A DNA stretch of 64,000 nt from Littorina saxatilis (taxonomy: Eukaryota; Mollusca; Gastropoda; Littorinimorpha; Littorinidae). Every line of letters begins with the position of its first letter. Position 1 is the first letter of the stretch. Location of the stretch: NCBI RefSeq assembly GCF_037325665.1, contig NC_090246.1:92250479-92314478 (forward strand), written 5' to 3'. Shown piece by piece: positions 41,474 to 53,600 of this stretch. The notes beneath the pieces were generated by a model that was not told the DNA's origin, did not search any database, and saw nothing but the letters and a program-made list of their open reading frames with translations. The position numbers and the translations under genes were made by a program.

Positions 41474-44447
41474 TGCGCCCAAAAAATGTCCAGGTTCCAT
41501 TTCTTTATTTTTTCATAGAAAAGATATACCTACCAAGGTTTTATGTATATACAGTTTTAACACAATCTGCATGCACAATTTACATGAGATGAGCAATTCA
41601 AGAATGAAATGAAATTCATGCAAATGACACTACAGAGACAATCAGTCATTCACCATATCTGTCAAACAGTGTACTCTGAACAGGCGTTCAGTTGCATAAG
41701 TGACACCCTCCCTCCCCAAACCAAATAGTGAGCTATCAGCAAAACGAAAAAGGGATTGAGTGAAAATCATCTCACACTCTGCGAGAAGTATACACAGCCA
41801 CAACATGACTGACAATATTTGTAATATTCATAGCCAAGCAGTCGTAATTACTTTCTCATTGTAATCTGGCTCTCAAAGCATGTGTATTCTGGCTATCACA
41901 TATTCATTCCTGCGATGAAACAAAGTAACAATCAAAACACTGTGCAAGATCAGTCTTGGGCTGAAACAATGCTACTTATGTTGAATAATCAGTTGTGTGA
42001 CTGAGGCTTCCATACACAATATGTGTATCGTCCCAGAATTAAATACAGCTAGACGAAAAGAAAGAAACCTGCACTAATTTACATCAACATGAATTTTATG
42101 ATTGCAGCGCACTTATCATTCATTCCTCATTCATTCTCAATCATTCACATGGATTTAGAAGCAGAGACGCCACGCGCAAGTCTACGTCTCTCTATTCAGC
42201 AGCACCATAATAGCTCAAGCTTAAAGTCTGAACTTCACTGGAGGGAAAATATTCGGGGCAATGGAGAAAAAGAACAAAGAAAAGGAAGTATGCGCCTGTA
42301 CATGAACGTTAAACACACACTACAATCAAACCCCATGGCATCATTTGGTGCATCTTCATAAAACTGACCCTTTTTAACAAGGGCTCATTGACGCGCACAC
42401 AGTTCTCCAACACCCAAACAGATGTGATTCTGCTTCAAAATATGGAAGCAGTATAGAAGACTATAGAACTAGTGCAATAAGGAAGTGCAAGCCAAACTAT
42501 CAGGATAATCAAGTTACTAATAAGGATGGCAGTTCGCCTGAAATGTGAAATCTGTGTGATATGCACAGCATGCTACACTGAGTGATGGGTGTATAGACAT
42601 ACTCTGTTGGTTTTAGACATTTCCTTGCATGACCTGCTGTAAGCAATGATGAAAAGTATGCAACACATTCAGATGACACAAGTTGTGGCAAAAAGCGCAA
42701 AGAACAAAATCAATGATAAGTACACACTGATCAATATGAGTCGGTTGCAAGTCACCTGTTAAATGTAAATATAATTGAGACAATCATATCGATAAATCAC
42801 AGTTATTTGCTTTTCCCCTTATAGAAACACAAATCAAAAGTAAAGTGAAGCATGCTAGCTGTATATACAGATTGCCAGATTAAAGCACAGCCGAAGAAGA
42901 GAAGATCATCATTTGTACATGTATGTGGTTCAGTAAGAATACACAACTAAGCAAAATTGGATGTTTGCGTGTAGGGCTTTACAAACCAGGCAGCTTAAAT
43001 CTCGACAGAGGGAAGCTAGTGATGACCAGACTAGGTTTCAACACACACAAAACTAGTTCTCAACACTAAAAACCTTTCATACTTTGTTTTAATCAAACAT
43101 TCCTGAATTACTTTTTTTTCAAAGTTTAAAATCAGCTCATAAAGCTTAAAAAGATAAGATACGTAAAAGCACTTAAGAACAGCTGAGTTTGAAAAATGTA
43201 ACTTGATTAATTGCAGTAAATGACACACACACACACACACACACACAAAATAGTAAAAATAAATATGTCACAATATCTACACATAGAGGACTCAAATGAA
43301 GCACACACACAAATTTGACTTTCACTAAACACAGCACTGAAAAGAAGGAAAGAAAACATTTCTGTGATATATGTCTTGGAATTTCTTTTTACGATTTGAC
43401 TGAATTTGAAATGAGGACCAATGTCATCTTTTCTGTGAATAGATGATTACATAGATTATGCAAAAACAAAAGAGGTTTAAATGCAGCCATACATTAGAGG
43501 ATTCTTTACTGAAGTAATGGAGGCAACACAGCATGATCAAAGAAGACCGAATCCTGAAACTTAGGTGTCTTCTCTCAGGAATATTTCTGTACCTTTTCAT
43601 ATTTCTCAACATCCTTGCAGCTACAGAAAGACCAAGACAATAACAATACCAACAAAAACATGAAATTCTAAATCTCAACACCTAACAGTGCTCCAATTTC
43701 CAGCATCTAAAATGATGCTAAAAGGGAAATAATCTCATCCTTTTTAAATGCCAGCTTCTTGATCTCCGCAGTTTTAGACCTTTAAATAGTATTACTTCTG
43801 CAGCAGCCACAAAGGCCTAGGTTAACATGAGGCAGCACAAAGCTATTTCACCACCACAACAAAAGTTGCCTTATTAGCCGAGAGAACATTCGCAATACGA
43901 CAGCAAGATTTTATCCAGAAAAAAGCCTTCATGACTAATGTCAAGTGATGAGAATGAAAAAAGAAAAGAAAAAAAAGACAAGCCCAGGAGAAAAATGACA
44001 GAAGGCATCATGCTGGTAATAAAGTTTCCAATCATGAAAAGGCGTAATTTTCGTTGCTGCTTCAGTAGACAAACTTTGTCACAACACTTCCCAATGTAAA
44101 CTCCTGTCGTGGTTCCAATTTCTTTTACACAATATTCAAAATGTGTGAAAAAATACGATCTGTTCAATTTAGTTTCAAATACACATTATGTGGAAATCAT
44201 GCTGACAAATATCCCCAAGGCAATACATATGGAGTTGGAATGTCAAATACCTGTTTAATTTTTTTTTAGATTTGCATACTGAAACTAAGGCAAATGTGAT
44301 GCATTCTAGTACCTACCAGGTCAAAAAAAGAAGAGAAAGAAGAAAATTGCATTGGAAATAGAATGCTGCATTTAAAAAATAAAAAATATAAAAAAAGACT
44401 TTCAAAAACAGGCAACATGAATCAAATGTTATGAAACAGTATGTGAC
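41258..44447. other. Intergenic DNA or distal MOB1 3' UTR
   Basis: Contains (CA)n at 41418-41472 and 43222-43247. AATAAA on the minus strand at about 41503-41508 could end a very long MOB1 3' UTR, but nearer sites may be used. No coding exon recognised. Confidence 0.4.
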
Positions 44448-44459
44448 ATTACTTTTCTT

Positions 44460-44842
44460 GGGCGGGGGGATGTAGCTCAGTCGGTAGCGCGCTGGATTTG
44501 TATCCAGTTGGCCGCTGTCAGCGTGAGTTCGTCCCAACGTTCGGCGAGAGATTTATTTCTCAGAGTCAACTTTGTGTGCAGACTCTCCTCGGTGTCCGAA
44601 CACCCCCGTGTGTACACGCAAGCACAAGACCAAGTGCGCACGAAAAAGATCCTGTAATCCATGTCAGAGTTCGGTGGGTTATAGAAACACGAAAATACCC
44701 AGCATGCTTCCTCCGAAAACGGCGTATGGCTGCCTAAATGGCGGGGTAAAAAACGGTCATACACGTAAAATTCCACTCGTGCAAAAAACACGAGTGTACG
44801 TGGGAGTTTCAGCCCACGAACGCAGAAGAAGACAGAAGAAGA
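44460..44842 (+). mobile_element. SINE-C copy 2 with 12-bp TSD
   Basis: About 95% identical to the 26594 copy over its full length. Flanked by ATTACTTTTCTT (44448-44459, 44843-44854). Confidence 0.9.
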
Positions 44843-45491
44843 ATTACTTTTCTTTTCCAGACATAAAACAGGCAGCAGCTTCATAAACACCAACAAGGTG
44901 AACATTTGCCAAGACAGCTCAGACTATCCAAAAACCTAATAGCCTCTCTTCTGTCTGTATTTAGTCACTAAATATGACTCATGAAAACTGAAATAAAACA
45001 TATACAATATTTAACACAGAATCCAATGAACATAAAACTTTAATGTATACTCCAGTATTTGGAAAACACTTTTTTGTGCGAAAAAACCCCACAAATGTAT
45101 CTTCCCAAGAAGACGACTGCTGTGTGTAATAGCTGTATATCGCACAAAGAATTACATGAGCAATGATGTAAGCACAATACATACAGAGAGATATAACAGC
45201 AACCAGTTCCATTTCTCAAGCAGCAACATTATTTTGAAATTTTCTACAGAAACATGCTTTTCGAAGCTGGATTGGATCTAGATTAAGTTTGGGTGGTTAC
45301 TACACATGAGCAAATTTCATTTAGAATCAAACCCAAAATGTTTGAGTGCAGTCTAGCACAGCTCTTGCTTCTTACTATACAAATATAATTGGGACATATG
45401 AAGTGCATCTTTTTAGATAAATCCCCAACTCCTGAATACAACACATTTGACCAAGAAAAAAACAATTTTACAGTTCCTAACTCATGTACAT

Positions 45492-45842
45492 TATCTTTCT
45501 TTCTTTATTTGGTGTCGTCGTTTTCAACCACGAAGGGTTATATCGCGACGGGGAAAGGGGGAAGATGGGATAGAGCCACTTGTCAATTGTTTCTTGTTCA
45601 CAAAAGCACTAATCAAAAATTTGCTCCAGGGGCTTGCAACGTAGTACAATATATTACCTTACTGGGAGAATGCAAGTTTCCAGTACAAAGGACTTAACAT
45701 TTCTTACATACTGCTTGACTAAAATCTTTACAAAAATTGACTATATTCTTTACAAGAAACACTTAACAAGGGTAAAAGGAGAAACAGAATCCGTTAGTCG
45801 CCTCTTACGACATGCTGGGGAGCATCGGGTAAATTCTGCGGG
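45492..45842 (-). mobile_element. SINE-D copy 2
   Basis: Reverse-strand copy: the complement begins with the GTCGTAAGAGGCGACTAAC head after ACCCGATGCTCCCCAGCAT and ends CGACGACACCAAATAAAGAAAG. The head resembles that of abalone SINEs I remember. Confidence 0.75.
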
Positions 45843-47606
45843 GGGCATGTACATTGTCTGAAAAGCTGACTGATCACTCACACATCTTACCGGAATATTC
45901 TCAAGAAAAGTAATCAACATACAGTATTGCACGTTAGACATAGTAAGACAAAGTACACTGATTAATATTCATATTAATTTTTAAACTGTGTGTTATAAAC
46001 TTCTAACAAAAAAAACCTGTTCTAATCTTGGTTTACATCTTCTGCTGTCAGTTATATATATAACAACTCTCATCACAAAGTGATCCTGGCATTGGCAGGG
46101 ATTCAAAAATTAGGCAACTCTGATCTGAAGACTGAAGAGAATTTGATGATTGATACGATTCAAGCAAAACAAGATTTTCATACAATCACCATCATTTCTC
46201 ACTTAGCCTATATTCTTATCTTCTACCAAGATCCCAGTTGCCCCCCCCTTATCTCATCTGCTGTCAGTTTCATATTTTCTTGTGATGGAGCAGTAGACCG
46301 CACAACATACAGAAATAGGCGAACATTGTTCGTATCACATGAATAAACGGGACGCAAAAGTGCCAGGTGGTTTTCTTCTTCACCTTTTAACATAAAAAAG
46401 AAATATGTCAAATGAATTGTTAAAATGTTGAAAATAGACACCACAATAAAGCATAAAAGATGATGACTAGAGAGCTCAAATAACAGATCTACTGTTCCAT
46501 CAAACTTTAGACAGACTTGAAAAAGTAGTTTTCTACCATGCCATTAATCTATGGGCTGAAAAAAAAAATATGCGTCCAAATAACGAGAGATAAAGAAACA
46601 TAAAGGAGAACACAATGAAGTTGTAACACAGTTACACCACAGTACAGATGATTCAGGTAAATGCACACTTTCAAATACATAATGAGAAAAGGCGAAAACT
46701 TATCAACCTGAAAAATACCAACACACTGTGAGTGGCAATATGAATCTCATATAAACATACATAAGACTCAAGTTCTCCTACAAGACAGCGCTTTACAGAT
46801 AATTCATAATAAAACACTTTGGAAAGGAAATCTTTAACCCAAGACTTTCGAAACGCATCCTGCATCATTGCGTTCTTTTTTACTCTAGTCAAAGCAGCAA
46901 TATTATTATTAACACAAAACCCTTTTAACTACTGACACAGACCATCATTCAGGTTAAAAACAAAATGATTTTACATTCTTCTCTTTTGTGCATTTGTCAA
47001 ATCATACTCTCTAAACAGCCAAATAAAAAATTAGTTCCCTCTCCTTCCCATTGGTCTCTTGGTGAAAATAAACCATACGAAAAGAGTAAGAAAACGTACA
47101 TATCACCCACACAAAAGCAAACTCTTTCTTCTTTTACGAAGTCCTATCACTACACCTCAACTAAATGTACTGAAATCACTACACCTCAACTAAATGTACT
47201 GAAATAAAGTCGAGAAAAAAAGACAAAGCAGAAACTACACAGAAAGAAAGTCTTTCAAAGTCATAAGCATACATAGAATTCAGCAGCAAGTGGACTAGAA
47301 CTCAAACTCTAAAACAGCTGGACTACATGCAGAGGAAACCAAAGCACGGCAGACAAGGGAAGGCCCTAGGCATTGTCGTTCAACGCCTCATCACACGCTT
47401 GGACTCCAGCCGTGACATGCGGTCTCTCAGGAATAGAAGTGGCAGAGGAGACCCAAAAGCTGTTGAACGTTCTGGCAATGTGATGGTTTATCAAAGTCGG
47501 TCCCAGACGCAAGGTAGTAACAGTCACTATGGTGTGGGGTACAGAGACAGGTACACACATACCACCACACATGTAGGGGTAAAATTAGAGTTGATGCTGC
47601 TGCCGT
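45843..47606 (-). other. Probable MOB1 3' UTR and flank
   Basis: Lies directly past the MOB1 stop codon. Contains a 29-bp direct duplication CACTACACCTCAACTAAATG... (about 47149-47206). No gene recognised; short open frames lack family resemblance. Confidence 0.4.
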
Positions 47607-50600
47607 TTATCTGTCTTTAAGCTCTTTGGCAGTCAGTTTGTCAATGAGTTCTTGGAGGGGAGCCAGTTCCTTACGCTCAATTAGGTTAAACTCTTGCACA
47701 AAGAAGATAAAATGTTTGAACGACGTGTTGAGATGTGCCTCCTCGCTCAACTGTACCACTTCCTTGAAGTGCTGGTGGTAGATGTGGGCGTAGACCCGGA
47801 ACAGCCGTTTCAAGATTGTTTTCGCGATGGACAGGAAATTCTTTGGAAACGGGACTCCTATAAACAAACAAAACAAGAAATATTACTAGAGCATCTCAAA
47901 CTGCCTAACAGATTAGGGTAAGAACATTCATACTTTTCTCTTTACCCTTCTCTCACACATTAGTGCATGCGCTCGCACACAGAAATAACCATATACAGCC
48001 AAGTTCAAACAGAAGTTTCTTCATGTTAACTACCTCTAGTAAAAGTAAAACTAATGGATTAAGCACCTTCACAAAAACAACATCCAGACCTGTTTACCCT
48101 AAACCCGAGGCAAGAGTACTTTCCCAAAAATTTGAGTGTATTTTTCAAAAAGTTGGTGTACTTTGCAAGCAAAGCCATATGGGGTAGGGAAAATGTACGC
48201 GTGGGTCCAAACGTACGTGTTTGTGTAAGAATAGCATGTCTTGTGAACACCTTCAGAATTTAACTCCTTCCAATACAACAGGAATAAAACAATTGTATTT
48301 ACCTGTCAGTTTATAGCATTATAACAAGTGTCTTCCAAACAGATTGATAATGAAAAGATGAAGTTCGTGAAATAACATCTGCGGTTGACAGTGGCAAGTT
48401 CATTTTTACAATCATCTCAGCGCGGACTACAGCCTTTTCTTCTGGCAGGATTTGCTTTGCGGGAATGAACTTCATAATTCCTTGACAGCTTTCAGCGGAT
48501 TTCTTTGCAGCAACCTTGTCCAGGTGAGTTTTAGAACTGCAGTGTCGTTCGATGTCATATTTCCCAGCATGGGCAACGGAGAAATCTGATTTACAATACT
48601 TGCAGTGTGCATGACTTTTTCCCATAGTAGACTCCACAATTCCTGGCTCTTTCTTATATTTCTCCAAGAAAATCTGCTGCTTCTGCTTTTTAGACTTGGT
48701 ACAGTCATCCGAAACTGGCACATTTTTCCGCTTCATTTTGCCACGATTGTCCAGACGATCGCACGTGCCAACAACTGAACAAGGTTTCCACAGCTGAAGA
48801 CTCGCTGTCATGGTTATCTCCCTTCGACCGAAACCGGTATCAGTTGTACCATTCCGTAATCAGCACACCAACACCGGAAAACGTATTCTAGACTTTTTCT
48901 TAGGCGTATTTTATGCGTGTGTCGCGTATTTGCGTACCGATAATAATTTGGCGTACAAAATACGCCCAAATCGTACTGGTAAACAGGTCTGAACATCCAT
49001 AAAAAAAACAGTAAAATAATTTGTACATCCTTTTGGTTGGAAAATATCTGATTTCACAAGACATGCAACAAAGAGAAAACTTATTGGAAACTCAAATGCT
49101 TAAAAAATGTTCTCTCATGAGAAAACCAATCTAACGGAACAGTACATACCAATTTTGGACGGGAAAAGTGTTTCATCATCCAGCTGATCTTGTACCCAGG
49201 TCATGAGGTAATCTATGTACTTCGGCGCCGAACACTTGATTGGTTTTTTGATGGTCTGTCCGTCTGCCCAGTGGTACTCGTACTTGGGTCCTGCTGACAT
49301 GACTGGACAGGTCTCTTCAAGGCAAAACTCTGTGATGGTGCCATACAGCATGTTGATTTGGTTAAAGAAATCCACAGCTGCAAAGAAATATAAAACACAT
49401 CTTTAGTTAAATGCACATATTTACAGCATTTCATTAAGTGACTTTTATATTCAAATTCTACCATGCTGATATTCACTGATTTAGTGGCAAGCAGCTGCCA
49501 GTCAGAGTGTACTGTTACTTGCTCATAATCAACTTCTAGCCAATAATGAGGATTTTAAAATCTGAAACTGAGCGTGACTATAATTGGGTTTTTTTTAAGA
49601 AAAAGAAATTTGAATACCAAAATACAAAAATGCATACAATGATTGATGGTCCTTTTGAATGCACAGGAACCAAGTACCAAGGTTTGTGGAAAATAATCAA
49701 AATAGACTGATATCATTGATATCATATGATTGATATCATGTACTGCAAAGGTTATCACAAACGCAGTGTTGTTCCCAGCCTCAGAGGACTATATGCAAGA
49801 TGGACATGGACCAAAAATATACATACAGTACGTCCAAATGTACTCGCTTTGTCCGTTTTGTGGAAAAATTGATGGTCAAAAGACCTCCTACATGTCAAAA
49901 CTATGGGATGTTCGACGCGCCACAGATGAGACCAATGTGTCAGATCACAAAAGTCAATGACTAAAGACAGAGGCCTGGGAACAACGCTAAAACCATCCAA
50001 ATGAAAGAGGCTTTTCAATTATTCGAGGACTATGTAGCTTAGATCTGATAAGAGCCTAAAGTAGTAAATAGAGTGACTTAAAATAGTGTTGTTTCAAGAC
50101 TCGGAAACAATAGGTCAGTTCGACTTGGATCAAAATAATGTATAGGTGAGTAATAGGTCCAACTCTAAATGCCCTGCCTTTGGCTGTTTAGTAGAAACAT
50201 GATGGTCCGAAGACCTCCTAGATCAGTACAGAACAATTGGAATGATCAACCTGCAAGGAATCAGAGCAATACGTCACAATCAAATACAAAAGTATGCATC
50301 ATTGACTGAAGACCGAGGCCTGAGTACAACACTAACATGTTTCCGCGTATGCTGACACAATTTACGAAATCCCAACATAAAATTCTATAAAAAAAATTGT
50401 TAAAGGCACAGTAAGCCTCCCGTAAACCATCACAGATACTGTCAGGCTTTTACACACAGTACAACCATCCTTTTATCTAAACACTCACCGCTTGAGAACA
50501 TCCTAGGTGCCCTCCGTAAAGAGCGAGCAATTTTCAAAGAATTTATTTTTGCGTGGTTTATCTTACCCCTGAGCCATCGTGAACCCGTGTGATCCAGTTT

Positions 50601-53600
50601 CCCTTTTCCACAATGTAGTCGTCAGTTAGTAATTTGAATGCGACTCGATGTGAGCTTATCTGCAATAGCACGTTATTATGTACCTCTGACTATGCACGAA
50701 ACAAGCGGCTGTGGTTCACAAGAACTCTACCGATGGCTTTTGACTGTTCAGAGGAACTGGCGATAGGCATAAACCGTCGTCTGCTACGAGAACCACGACC
50801 TTGCGTGACCCTGCTTCCGGGCTTTTCTTTTTTCAAACTTTCAAAACTTCGAATTGTACTGATCTTGTCTTGATGAAAAAAGAATTCTTTTATGATTTAA
50901 GAATGTTTGTGTAAGAAGCTGTCAATTTATTATTTAGATTTTAAAAGTTAGGTCTAGCGCCAAAACGCACCACGGTCCGATTGTCTGAGAGACAATCCGC
51001 AAAATTAATTCTTTAAAAATTGCTCGCTCTTTACGTAGGGCACCTAGGATGTTCCCGTTTGGTGAGCGTTCAAATGGAAGAGTGTTTGTACTGTGTGTAA
51101 AAGCCTGACAGTATCTGTGATGGTTTACGGGAGGAGTACTGTGCCTTTAAAAGGCAGAGCGGCTGTACATGACTGTTCCTCCCTGCCCCACCACAATAAG
51201 GACTGGGTGGCCGAGTGGTAACGCACTTGCGCTCGGAAGCGAGTTCGACCCTGGGTCAGGGCGTTAGCAATTTTCTACCCCCTTTCCTAACCTAGGTGGG
51301 TTCAAGTGCTAGTTTTACGGATGAGACGAAAAACCGAGGTCCCTTTGTGTACACTACATTGGGGTGTGCACGTTAAAGATCCCACGATTGACAAAAGGGT
51401 CTTTCCTGGCAAAATTGTATAGGCATAGATAAAAATGTCCACCAAAATACCCGTGTGACTTGGAATAATAGGCCGTGAAAAGTAGAATATGCGCCGAAAT
51501 GGCTGCGATCTGCTGGCCGATGTGAATGCGTGATGTATTATGTAAAAAAATTCCATCTCACATGGCATAAATAAATCCCTGCGCCTTGAATATGTGCGCG
51601 ATATAAATTGAATAAAAATAAATTTAAAAAATCCCTGCGCTTAGAACTGTACCCACGGAATACGCGCGATATAAGCCTCATATTGATTGATTGATTTGTT
51701 GTCATTTGATATTCTAACAAGAATGTGGCTATCATTGAGTGACTAACACTGGTTGTAAAACTGGACTGTTAAAAAGTATCACATCAACAATGTCAGATGA
51801 CTGCCTAAAGTATCTGTTTCAATTTACTTGATTGTTTTCAGCTCGGTTTTACTTTTAGTGTTTAAGTTAGACGTGCGAGTCTAAATGCAAACACAGTGTA
51901 TATATATATAATATATAGTATCTTTCAAGTAACATGAGTGGTCACCAAGGAGACTATCAATCATTTCCTGACTGTGTCCTTTGTGGAAAGTGTTTTCCTG
52001 TCAAAGGGTCCTGAAGCAACAAGGCTCTCTATCAAACCTGGGTCTAATTTTCACTTACTGTTGACTGCCACCCACTCATTGACATCTTCTCCTTCTGGTA
52101 GCATGACGGCTAGACGCAGGTTGCCACTTCCTAGCGTGACAGCCGCATGTTTCATCAAGTCATACTGATGAGTCCCTTCTGGTATGTTCTTTTTGGGCTT
52201 AAATGTTTTGTTGTTTCGGCTTCCACTGGAACAACAAAAATACAAAAGAATTACAATGTGTGTAAGAGTAAAAACCATGGAACAGTTACTCTTCTTCTCT
52301 TCTTCTTCTTCGTTCATGGGCTTAGACTCCCACGTTCACTCATGTTTTTAGCACGAGTGGATTTTTACGTGTATGACCGTTTTTTTACCCCGCCATTCAG
52401 GCAGCCATACGCCGATTTCGGGGGAGGAACAGTTACAATATGATCATTCTTAATTAAGTTGACAAGAACAACAATACAAATCAAATGTACTCACAACAAA
52501 ACAGCAACATGATGAACAAATGAACACAGATTCTACTCAACTTTCATCTTCATCAGCAAAAAAACCCAACAAGAAACTAAAAAGAAGAGTAGACAGAGAA
52601 AGAAAATGAAAAGAATGAGCACAGAAGAATATATATATAGACAAACAAAGTTTGTATTCTTCTGTGCTCATTGACATTCTATCATGTGTATGTGTGTGCC
52701 TGTGTCTGCATGTGCTATGTCTGAGGTGGTGCAGTGGTACAATCTCGATGTCCCCCTTGACTTGCTGAAAAGCATTATAAATATTAATGGGTCATTTGAT
52801 TTACAAATTTAAATGCGCCAATGCTACATGGCACGTTTGTCAACCAATCCCTGAAACAGCTGCCTGATTCATCACAAAAAATATCACTCACAAGAGTTAA
52901 ATTATGCTCAGTTACAAACAAATGAAACATGTTGACAGACCTAGACCTGCCTAAACAACGAATATTTGTAGAACTGTAAAGTTGTACAATTAAAAGAGAG
53001 ACACGAGGAAGCCAGACTGTCGTTTTTCAGGAAAATGCATGGGCCATTCTAGTACATGTACTGTAATCAATATATATATACAGCGTTCGGCCTGGGAGAA
53101 AAGAAAACTGACAATGGGACATTTGTCCCCCTCAACCGATTTGACATAGTCGAAGTCAAGAAGCGGCAAGTAGGCTTAAGTGGTCTGTAAATTATTTTTC
53201 CAAAGATGCAAAATGTGCAATGTGGTGCCATCTGAGCATTTGCCACTGTCACTGTCAGCCCTGAAAGTTAAAAAAATGGTGCACAAGCCTTTGGCGAATG
53301 AGAATATTTTTTCTCAGGATGCATTATTTCTGGTGTGGGCCCGTGTTTTCTAGAATCAATCGTACTTGACTGTTGTGTTTACGATGACATTGACAAACAG
53401 ATAGTTCGCCAGATACAATATGTTATATGAAGTCTTATTTAAGCACTACATATTTAAACAGCCAATTACATAGCGTTAAACAAACTCGACTTGGCGCGCT
53501 TTTGCTTCGCTCATTTCGAATGAGATACTCTGTCGTAAAGTGTGCATAGGATGGCACAGTGGTATGTATTGTCAGTGTGCCCTTTGATGCACTGAAGGGA

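Noticed and set aside
42089-42361. 90-codon open frame upstream of lipase 2
   Set aside because: Low-complexity composition, no acceptor or donor that would join it to a neighbour and no recognisable domain.
47327-47620. 97-codon plus-strand open frame near the MOB1 stop
   Set aside because: Overlaps the antisense of the MOB1 3' UTR and resembles no family.
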